The notes beneath the pieces are model-generated. The model was not told the origin of the DNA, did no database searches, and worked only from the letters and a program-made list of their open reading frames with translations. Shown piece by piece: positions 1 through 9,167 of a stretch of 64,000 nucleotides of DNA (position 1 is its first letter; every line of letters begins with the position of its first letter). This stretch comes from Ramazzottius varieornatus. Lineage: Eukaryota > Tardigrada > Eutardigrada > Parachela > Ramazzottiidae. The stretch covers positions 1,237,347 through 1,301,346 of the forward strand of contig BDGG01000009.1 in the NCBI GenBank assembly GCA_001949185.1, in the 5' to 3' direction. The position numbers and the translations under genes were made by a program.

Positions 1-42
1 AGTAACTAGCCAATGTCAGCATACTATAAGAAATCTTATACA

Positions 43-926
43 GTCACTGTCATTGGTCATGGCCACCCCATAGTTTTCCTTCGCTCCATCACATCTTTCG
101 ATCCCGTTGTCCGATTCCCGATCTTCAAAAACTACCATGTAGGAGACTCTTTGGAATTTCCGGTCACGTGACAGACCGGTCCCCTTTTCAACCGATCAAC
201 CGTAAGCGTTGCTGGTTCGGGCCAGGAAATAGGGGTGATTTTTGGCTCTCGCTCCCACGTCCCGTCACAGGTCGATGGAAAAGCCAAAACGGCCAGAATG
301 TAGCAGAAACATTCTTCTGTCGACTTCACTAAGGAATTTCCAGTAAAATTTTCTCACAAAAACTTTCTGTATGTGGTCTTTTTATACGAGCTCGTTTTGC
401 CACATGTTCTATGGACAAAATCGTTCCGCCACGAGTATCTTTCGACGAGATCATCCTCTGTGGACAAAACTGTTATCTACAAATACCACCGAGATGCCTC
501 CCGAACAAGCACAGTTTCGGCGTATAAGCTGTACAAACGGGAAAGAAATAAAACGAAGAATCAAACTTGCCCGGGAAAGTGAGCAGCAGAGCCGATACGG
601 GAACTTTTAGTGGGAAATTTTTACTGGAAATTCCTGTTAGTGAATTCAATAGAATAATGTTTCTGCTACATTCTGGCCATTTTGGCTTTTCCATCGACCT
701 GTCAGCGGACGTGGGAGCGAGAGCCAAAAATCACCCTTATTTCCTGGCCCGAACCAGCAACGCTTACGGTTGACCGGTTGAAAAGAGGACCAGTCTGTCA
801 CGTGATCGGAAAGTCCAAAGAGTCTCCTACATAGTGCTTTTTGAAGATCGAGAATCGGACAACGGTATCGAAAGATATGATGGAGCGAAGGAAAACTATG
901 GGGTGGCCATGACCAATGACAGTGAC
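43..926. repeat. Foldback element, arms ~310 bp (family FB-1)
   Basis: Two arms in opposite orientation, about 43-355 and 608-926, can be aligned base by base with a moderate number of mismatches; about 250 bp of unrelated sequence lies between them. The outer ends read CAGTCACTGTCATTGGTCAT and its complement. All open frames inside are fragments of the arms and look non-coding. Both arms contain a CACGTG-type E-box core. The end sequence and several internal blocks resemble the element at 6196-7047, so the two are probably members of one non-autonomous DNA element superfamily. I found no convincing target-site duplication. Confidence 0.8.
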
Positions 927-1185
927 AGTACGTCAAATGCCGTGGGCAAATGTGGACCCGGTTAATGACTTGTGTGTGATATTGTTGTCTCGTACAGTCG
1001 TAGATCTCGAGCACCCTATGTTACCATGAGTAGCTTGCCGCCTCGGTAGTAACATTCAGCAGAGGAAGAACAGTCGTTTGAGCATGTTTTAGGCGAAATG
1101 TAAACCTATTGCTTCACATCTGATATATATCAAATATTCTTCGTGTGAAAATACAGTAATATCCGCGAAAAGCGCTGTATTTAAC

Positions 1186-4100
1186 ATGGAAGATCCTGCT
1201 GGTTCTCCGATCTCCGCGCTTCAAGCTCGACCGATACAGAAGACCAACAATCATCCGGAAAACGATTTGGCAGTAGACCAGCCTCTTAACGGGCAGGAGT
1301 ACAGTCTTTCCCGGTTGATTACCCTCGTCAGCCACGCGGTAGGAGCAGAGGCTTGTGTTGTGCGCGGGATTCTCCGAAGATGACAGAGTACAAGTACAAC
1401 TTTATTACCATTGCAGAAAACGGACCCATTCTGCTGGTACTGCCACTCAGAGGTCGCTCAAACGGATCAAAGTCGCTGTCCGGAATGCTGTCGTCTCTTC
1501 CACAGTCATTGCTGGACGGAGTTGCGTTCTCTACTTGAGAAGTCCCCTCAGTACGCCAGCGCTAGCGGTGGGCAACGGATAGACATCTGCGTCGAATGTT
1601 GGGTAAGTGGACGTCTTGACTGACTTCCGGCTACAAGCTTTGTAGGCTGAAACGCAGCCTTAGGTATCTCGTCTGAATGGCTGAAGTGAACTTGGCGCAG
1701 TACGCAGTCTGTACGCGTTGCGTCTATTGAATGCAGGGAACTTTCGAGGAACAACACAAGATGGACTGCTTGATATCCAAGTTGGGAGCCGAACGAACGC
1801 GCAGGTTCTTTTTCTACATGATCAACTTTGTTCATGACAAATTACAGATGGTACGTTGCGCTCCAAAACCTTCGGCCATACTCCGGCAGCCTCGATGACT
1901 ATTCTTCTTCTAAACTTGTACTTCGGCTCGTAGGAAAATGCTGGGCCTTTCTCGAAACCTGACCATGGACCCGAATGTATTGAAGTGGTCTGCCCGTTCG
2001 CGCTCCAAGTTATCCAAGAGGTAAACGATCGGGATTCATCCCAGCTAGCGTGTTCCTTGTTTACCGCTTCCTTTTTTTATCCACGTGCAGAGAACTGCCA
2101 ATGACCAATACTCCACCTGCTCCGATTTCCTTTCGGAACTGCGAGGACTGGCCCATCGAAGTATCGTGGTTCATGGCGGTAGGTCCGTTTCTGTGGCGTC
2201 AGCCGCCTATTGACGAAGATAAGACCCTTTCATCCTTGTAGAAAACAGCGGTTACACAAGAGCGGCAAAATACATTCTGAGTACTTGCGTGCAGCTGTGT
2301 GGTAGCATGGAATGGTGCGACGAATGTTTCGAACGAGCTTATCCGCGGGACAAAGAACCTTTTGGTGCGGCCATCCTTCGGGCAGTCGTTGAACCGTGCG
2401 TATGTGACCTTGTATGCTAATCGGAGGTTGGCAAATATTAATTAATTAATAAACTTTATTTGTCCATGAGAAGCCAGGCTTTTCGTAATATGACAAAAAA
2501 TTTGAATGATTCGCCGGAAGAGGCATGGGCATCAAAAACAACTGTATTTTTAAATTCTCAATTCAAACAATCAAAAGCGCATCGATATTTAAATTTAAGG
2601 ATAAATTCACCCAGATCGGTTTCTCAAGTGGTGCACCGTCTCAGCTGATTACACCGGAAATGTGCGCCACTTGAGAAGATGATCAGTCTCGACAAAGCCT
2701 TTCCCCGAGTGGCTCACGCTCTCAGCCAACAACACTGAAAACGTGCGCCACTTGGTTCTCAACTACGCTCTTGCACTTCCGGCTGTACCTCGTGCTTAAA
2801 ACGTCGGCAAATCATATCGCCCATATCGTCATAACCAAGTGAGAGTGTTATGTCTCCCTTATAGTCTAGGCTCCACACCGTAGCTTGTGTTTCGATTCGG
2901 GGAGCTCTGTGGCCGGTGTTAGTACTTGCACGCCGCAATGATTTCTTCCACGTTCGGTTCTTCGGCTCCCTAGAACTGTAAATACGATTGATTGAAAATC
3001 AAATTACCCTCCGTTAACTTTTGGTCAAGTCACCTCTTGCCGTAGTGGTCGCATTCACAAGTCTTTGATGTTTCACCTGACCGAAGATTTTGAACTGGAC
3101 GGATCATGGCCGGAAGCACTAGATCCAAAACAAGGAAATAACTCGGCCTATCAGAATGCTATTCGACAATGTCGGTGCGTGCTCCTCGAATTTATACACA
3201 GGAATTTCGATGATTTCACGATGATCGATTGATATCCCATTGATGTCCCGTCCTTAGCTTGCATATCAGCAAGTTGCTTCTCCGGTCGAAATCTAAAGTC
3301 AACTTTTGCCCAAGCTTGACGCCGTTCGATGGACGGCTGACTGTGCGATGCACTGCACCAAATGGTCCATCCGTCATACGTCAAGGTTCTACACCACCTC
3401 GTCCAATCGACATCTCCAGCCTACCACCAAAGCGCAAGTCTCCCGAGCCGGAAGTGCAAGAGCTTCCACTACCACCAGTCCCGTCACCAAAACAGAGAGC
3501 AGGGTACACCAGAGACTTTGTAGTAACAAAGAGCATCTTCTATCCACCGAAGACTGAGGTCCCTCAACCAGCGCTTTCCCACGGAGTTCCGGTTAGCACT
3601 GCTGCGACCACCGGTGCGCGTGTTAATGTGGGTGCTTTTAACACAGTCCAGCAGCAAGTACCAAGTGCGTCCAGACTCGCATCAAGGAATTTCCTATATT
3701 CCAGCCGCAAGTCTTTGCCTCGGCGTTTCCCTAACCTTGCTGAAACCAAGAAAACTGGTAGCACCAAAACTCTGAATACCACCATAAACAGAGTTGAACT
3801 ACCGGAAGTACTGCCTCTGACCAACGTCCTTCACGCAGATACCGTCTCAGAGGATAAGGAAACCCCGATAGATCAAGGCTATCCCGACGACCAAGTCCGG
3901 ATGCCGCAAGATGAAGACTTCCTGTACCACTCGGAATTTGCCACCGCTGCAGTCGGCAGGCTCAACGATACAACCGAAGCATTTCCATCGGAAGCCAGCA
4001 GTGTTAGCCTTGGTCAGGTACTCTGCCGAGGAGCACAGTCTCCCGATTTAGTTCCACCCGGTAACCTTACTTCAGAGCAGACTCACCAGACAGCGCTGCG

Positions 4101-4538
4101 GAAGCGACCTTCTAACAAAGCACCATCTGATCTTATCGGCGCCCCTTGTGGAGAACCTGCCCTAGCGGATACACGTCCGTTCGCCGAGTACATATCCAGT
4201 GAGATCAGAAGGATAGCAAGCCTGCAAGAAGAAGAAACAAAACTGATCCAGGAGAATCTGGTACAAATCAACGAAGAATTTACTGCCAAGATGACCAACC
4301 TGCGGAATGACCTTGTATCGATGAACAAGAGGCGGTTAGAACAGATGGAGAAAGTTAGTCAATGTACCTGCACTACTGCAGGACTAATCTTTCATCGCAG
4401 CTTTACAAACGAGATCTAATTTCTTCTTTGCAGGTAGTCAATACCGCGGTCACATTGCTGTCAAACCATCGAGTTCCGGCAAGAGTCGACCCGGCTTCGA
4501 CGGGATCAACTTTCAGAAGACGACAAGATATACTGTAG
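1186..4538 (+). CDS. ZMYND11-like: ZMYND11/BS69-like chromatin reader (PHD-bromo-PWWP), no MYND seen
   Basis: Human ZMYND11 reads H3.3K36me3 in gene bodies and restrains elongation. Exons read here: 1186-1338, 1417-1602, 1737-1850, 1934-2020, 2091-2178, 2242-2399, 2865-2977, 3046-3174, 3258-4353 and a last exon from 4401 or 4434 to the TAG at 4536-4538; phases agree at all joins. Exon 2 has a Cys/His PHD-like finger (FCWYCHSEV...CPECCRLFHSHCW). Exons 3-6 match the bromodomain and following zinc finger (CSDFLSELRGLAHRSIVVHG; CGSMEWCDECFERAYP). Exon 7 is the PWWP core (GALWPVLVLARRNDFFHVRF). Exon 9 is a long Ser/Pro-rich linker ending in a charged coiled coil near residues 560-600. The usual C-terminal MYND finger is not present before the stop. 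The start is the first ATG in frame; the N-terminal winged-helix part is short. Identity as a family member is firm, one-to-one orthology less so. Confidence 0.85.
2625..2815. repeat. Two CGCCACTTG hairpin elements in intron 6 of the ZMYND11-like gene
   Basis: The 465-bp intron between exons 6 and 7 holds two tandem hairpins of the GTGCGCCACTTG family: one from about 2627 to 2680 (CAAGTGGTGCACC / TGTGCGCCACTTG) and one from about 2705 to 2755 (CGAGTGGCTCACG / CGTGCGCCACTTGG). A GTCGGCAAAT outer end is recognisable near 2803. Confidence 0.75.
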
Positions 4539-4576
4539 CTCAGCTGGCTGCGCTACAGTATATCTTGGCGTCTTCT
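4515..4576. repeat. 25-bp-arm hairpin spanning the stop of the ZMYND11-like gene
   Basis: Arms 4515-4539 and 4552-4576 are complementary at 24 of 25 positions (one G:T-type mismatch) around a 12-nt loop that itself contains the palindrome CAGCTG. The predicted stop codon TAG at 4536-4538 lies in the left arm. It would form a very stable stem in the mRNA at the CDS/3'UTR boundary, or may be a tiny foldback insertion that created the present stop. Confidence 0.85.
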
Positions 4577-4673
4577 TGATTCCTCCAAGAACGCTCCTAC
4601 GTAAATCTTACGTAGGCAGTATTCTTTTGTTGATTTTGCACTTTTTTGGTAGAGAAGTTAGAAAAATGCTGGT

Positions 4674-5656
4674 ATTAGGTGCGGAAGTATGACTTGTCTC
4701 CTATTTTCGTGCACCAACTTCAAAAAAATGTTTTCTCCCGTTTGAGCGAAGTGTCTCACCTCCAGATTTTTACGATATGATGCATCATCATTCGGCTTTC
4801 GAATTTTCTCATGGATGTTCAAATCGTCGGTCTTCGTCGAACTGCAAATTCAGTTGAGTGAAAGTGACTGTTTTGCGAAAAACCCGTCACCTACGCGAAA
4901 ACAAATTTTTCGTGTGCCTAAATCCCTTCGAAAACCTGATGATGTCTGCAAAACTCACTCTAGCAAACGTTCTCGGAGCGAAGCACGGGATGCCAAAGTT
5001 ATCCGAGTGGAAACTTGGGCACGAGTCAAGACAATGTTGCCTCGCGAGGGCTCTAGGAGTTTGATCGTTAATCCACTTCGGCCAGGAATAGAGCACAACC
5101 TGGTGCATCTGCTGAACATCATACCGAAGATTTCGGGAAGTCCGTGAGACGGGAAAAATTTAGTTCTGACTACATCACTAAAGTGGCGCACTTTGAAAGC
5201 TGGTTCACACCCGGAAAAACGGAAGTTCTTATTTTTCAGATTCCACAAGCTGCAATGAGAAAACTTCTTACGGCCATAATAAAGAACCAACTTTGGTCTA
5301 CAGCATGACAAGATCCGCTTCGAAGTTGATGAGGCCAGTGCCGGGAGAAAAGAATTGAAAAACGGCGAAAATAACTTCCCCCTTTGACTTTAAACTCGGC
5401 TTTCTCCTTCCGTTATCAACGCACAGACGCCCAGTTCTTGCTTCCGTGAAAACAGCAATTTGACGGCCAACATGTTGCATGAAGGAGAAGAGCAAAGACC
5501 AGGAACAAAGTCGCGAAAAACTTTCAAATGTGTTCTCTCGAAAAGGGACAAGTCATACTTTCGCACCTAATTGTTACATTGTGATTGGTTATGTTTCGTA
5601 CACATGTACGCGACATCTTAGTGAAAATATTAGGTGCGGAAGTATGACTTGTCCCC
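4674..5656. repeat. Short inverted repeat ATTAGGTGCGGAAGTATGAC, three arms
   Basis: Arms at 5545-5571 (reverse) and 5629-5656 (forward) form a hairpin about 112 bp long; a third, forward arm stands alone at 4674-4700. Each arm carries ATTAGGTGCGGAAGTATGAC followed by TTGTCCC or TTGTCTCC. The isolated arm and the reverse arm also delimit a 900-bp segment (4674-5571), so this may be one larger element with a duplicated right end. No gene is seen between 4.58 and 7.1 kb. Confidence 0.65.
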
Positions 5657-5740
5657 TTGTCCTCTGACGAATTTATTTTGCTTCGCCCACGCTGTGTCTC
5701 AAACTTTCTGATCGGCTTACGCACCCATACCAGCACGTAG

Positions 5741-5896
5741 AGTGGACTGACCAAGCTTTGGTCGGACCAATTAGCCGATTTTTGTGACCAATGGTCAAAA
5801 TGGACTGGCGCATTTTGAGCATTGGCCAAAATATTTGACTGAAAAGTCAACCAAAAATCGGCCAATTGGTGCGACCAAAGCTTGGTCAAATCCACT
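5741..5896. repeat. 156-bp palindromic element, 44-bp arms
   Basis: Arms 5741-5784 and 5852-5896 are near-perfect inverted repeats beginning AGTGGACTGACCAAGCTTTG and ending with the complement (CAAAGCTTGGTCAAATCCACT). The middle repeats the same vocabulary (GACCAATGG, CATTGGCC). Typical of a small foldback MITE. Confidence 0.8.
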
Positions 5897-6195
5897 CTAC
5901 TAGTACTGGCACGGCAATCCCGAAATTTTTTTAAAAGACATTTCGCTCCATTGCTACCAAAGGCCGGGGAAAAGGTAGAATAAACTCTGTAACGGAAGAT
6001 TTCAAACCCACTTCCGGGAAAATTTTTCTATCTCGTTGGATAACATCCAAGTTATTGAGCAAGTGATAATCTATTAGCACCACGATCCTACTATAAGAAT
6101 TTTGAATAGAAAACTCCAATTGCGCGAAGTTTTGCGCGAAGTTTTGCGCGATAGTAACTGAAGTTTTGCATCAGGAGTTTGAGATACAGTCACCG

Positions 6196-7047
6196 TCACG
6201 GGTCATGGGCAACCATGGCCATCATTTGCGTCCTTGTATCTCCCGAACCCGTCGTCCAATTTCAGTAATTCAAAAAGTATCTTGTCGAATACACCTGAAG
6301 CATCTCAACCACGTCACCGTCCGGTCAGTATTTCAATGAACCAACCGGTTAGGACCGGTGGTTCGGACAAGGAAGTGAGGGTAGTTTTTGGCTGCGTATC
6401 ACGTGACACGATTATGGCAGTGCCCGAACGGTCAAAATGTAGCTCACACATCGGTCTATCTACCATACCCAAAGAGACCTTCCGTTAAAATTTCTTGCAA
6501 AATTTTTTCGTATACGACTTCCAACCTACTTTTCCGAACAAATTTGATCAATTATTTCCTTTCTCGCTCGTCTGTGTACTTTGCAGGACAAAAATAGGCT
6601 CATTCAGGAGATTAAACCCTGTTCGATCCGTCTAAGCTTATTTCGCAGAAATCGGACGAGAACAACGGAAGATTTGTCGAGTGGAAGCACTTTCGTTCAT
6701 AAAAATGTCAAAAAGTTGGCCACAAATCCCATAGGAAAAAAATTGCAAGAAATTTTCAGGGAAGATCTGTTCTGGTGTGATAGATAGACCGATGTATGAG
6801 CTACATTTTGACCGTTCGGGCACTGCCATAATCGTGTCACGTGATACGCAGCCAAAAACTACCCTCACTTCCTTGTCCGAACCACCGGTCCTAACCGGTT
6901 GGTTCATTGAAATACTGACCGGACGGTGACGTGGTTGAGATGCTTCAGGTGTATTCGACAAGATACTTTTTGAATTACTGAAATTGGACGACGGGTTCGG
7001 GAGATACAAGGACGCAAATGATGGCCGTGGTTGCCCATGACCCATGA
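6196..7047. repeat. Foldback element, arms ~310 bp, nearly identical (FB-1 relative)
   Basis: Left arm about 6196-6510 and right arm about 6728-7047 are almost identical in inverse orientation; the same 70-residue conceptual peptide can be read from both, on opposite strands, which is an artefact of the duplication. About 215 bp of unique sequence separates the arms. End sequence TCACGGGTCATGGGCAACC resembles the end of the element at 43-926, and internal blocks (GTTTTTGGCTGCG, GTCAAAATGTAGC) correspond. The arms here are more alike than those of the first copy, so this insertion is younger or has been gene-converted. Confidence 0.85.
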
Positions 7048-7124
7048 CTTTCGAACCGTAAGCATTGGTTCGAAAGTTTTTTGGTGGTTTGGCGGTTTGG
7101 CTGTGTCGAAACGTTTCATTTCTC

Positions 7125-7930
7125 GCTTAGAACTCTTCTATAGAGTGCCGTATTGTGTTACGAAGTTCCAGGAATTTGATGATTTGGTGATCGTCGGGAA
7201 GAGCAGAGCAGCGTTGGCATTGCTGGTTAGGATGGCGATTGACGGGTTGGATAGCATTGAATTCGTGGTCAACGTAGCGAAGTCAACGGTGATGGATATC
7301 GTCTACAAGAACGGCGAGCGAGGGGTGGATAGCAGCGAATTAGCCATTGGAGGTGGAGAGATCATGCCTGCTCTGACGAAGGAAGAGACGGTGGTGTACC
7401 TAGGAGTCAATCGCAGGTACAACTTGGGATTCGACTTGAAGCAAGAACTGGAGGAGTTTGGAGGAAAGCTGCAGAGGCTGCACAGCTAACCCGTTCCGGC
7501 ATGCTGACCAGAAACTGGTCTTGGTGAAACAGTACCTGTGGCCGACCATAATTTACGACCTGCAAATGGTGCCACTAGGATCCAACATCGTCAAGGATCT
7601 GGCTACGGACGACGTCATCAAGTTGTTCGCCTTTAGTTGCATTCGTCTTCCTTCCAGCACACTCACAGGCTTCCTCTTCGCATCAAGAGCCAGAGGAGGG
7701 CACGCCGTGCCAAAGCCCACGGAGGAGTATGCCATCCAGCAGATCAGTTCCACCGTCCTGCTGAACAGTTCGACTGATGTGTACTTGAAAGAGTTCCGGA
7801 AGCCAAGTCAAGAGATCCAGCGAATGGTGGCTAGTCTGCATACCAAGGTGGAAGTGACAGAAAGGGATATGTTTGACACTTTCAGCACGATCGTTTTCAT
7901 GCTTGCAGAATACTACCGTCCTCTTTGTGT
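7125..7930 (+). pseudogene. Truncated non-LTR retrotransposon reverse transcriptase relic
   Basis: Two overlapping frames give the palm and thumb part of a LINE-type reverse transcriptase, with the FDDLVIVGKSRAAL block where an intact enzyme has F/YADD, then the conserved NVAKST (lysine-serine), a GG.I...T.YLGV block and, after a frame change near 7487, QKLVLVKQYLWPTIIYDLQM, which looks like the R2/NeSL group thumb. Upstream fingers, the first catalytic aspartate motif and the endonuclease are missing, and the active-site alanine is lost. It is a 5'-truncated, frameshifted, non-functional remnant. It lies immediately behind the foldback element at 6196-7047. Clade assignment is tentative. Confidence 0.65.
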
Positions 7931-8196
7931 AAACAGGAATTTTATTGGCTGGTACCGTGTTGCGGGTCCAGCCAATAGGCTATTTTCGAAATTTCAAAAT
8001 TCGGATAATTGGCAGGCCATGAACGCCAAATCTCAAAAGGGAGAACTGGTCGTCTTGATTTTCTTCTGACCGCACTGATGACAAAAAAATTCATCCCAGG
8101 CTTGGCTTCGATAGATAAGACTGTCCCCAGTGCTCCAGTTTTTTTCCAAGTTTTTTTATACTCCACCGTGGGAACATCACCAGTAATAATTAGTAC

Positions 8197-8314
8197 CTTT
8201 GATGAGCGTCTTCAACAACTGATCTGCTGCACTTGGAGTGTCGCTTGACTGGAAGTGCTGTTCGTATTCCGTCTCCAGAAGCTCGAGGATGTTCATACGA
8301 TTGACGGAATCCAT
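8197..8314 (-). CDS. Candidate orphan first exon
   Basis: On the minus strand an ATG at 8312-8314 opens 39 codons with ordinary protein composition (MDSVNRMNILELLETEYEQH...), followed by a consensus donor (AAAG|GTACTA). I do not recognise the protein, and I could not find a continuing exon below 8197, where the sequence soon runs into the reverse transcriptase relic. It may be the stump of a gene disrupted by that insertion, or chance. The remainder of 7.93-9.16 kb shows no other supported gene. Confidence 0.3.
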
Positions 8315-9167
8315 ATCGGCAATTGCTCGGGTTATGAAGAAGCAAGCGCACCGTTTTGGTGAACACCAGCTGATCTTACGCGATAAAGTGCAGTTTAGTC
8401 AATCAACACGCCAATCAACCAGGTAATCAAACCTCTTGATTAACGGAACAGCCATTTACCGCCCGGAATCTGACGTCACTTCCGCTTGCTGCTGTGTCTT
8501 CTAGGATTATCTTCCGTCAAATCTATTTTATGCCTCTATGTGGGTGTAGGCGGCCCAATATCCGGGATATCATTTTTGTTCTCAAAGGACCCGTTTCCTG
8601 ACTTAATGTTTGAGAGGACATCAAGGGGCAGGGAATGGTAACTTTACCGCAGCTCTCCGTGGTTCGAAGTCTCAAAAAATTGTTCCGGCTTTTTTGGGGA
8701 GATATTCCAGTGCGATCAACAGCTGAACCACCCCATCCTGGTGGGTTTGGTGTCAAAACGATTGTACGTGCAGTCTTACGCTATTTGGGTAGTGTCAAGT
8801 AGAAACCGTAAATCATGAATTCTTTCCAACTGTTCAGGAATCGACTTTTTATGTCTGGGCACCTGAGGGCGATCCGAGAGTTTCTGTACGACGCGATAGA
8901 GCAACTCAAGAGCTTTCTATCGCGCTTGACAGAATTTTTATCAGAATTATGAGACGGAAGATATTGACGCGGCAACCAAGGGTGAGAAAATGAAAAAATC
9001 TCCAAAACGCAATATTCTAAAATGAAACTTGAATATGCTTTGAAACTGAACACTAGAATTGCGATCACGTTTGAAAACGCAAATGAGATAGGAACTTTCA
9101 AAACAGGCACAAAATACCATAAAAGGTTGAAGTGTGACAGTGAGGAGTTGAGGTAACACATTTGTAA

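Noticed and set aside
6234-7045. Two open frames on opposite strands with the same 70-residue peptide, suggesting a duplicated gene
   Set aside because: They are the two arms of one foldback element read on opposite strands; there are no splice sites or family features.
8815-8952. Small frame MNSFQLFRNRLFMSGHLR... of 45 codons
   Set aside because: Too short and without start context, homology or transcript support.
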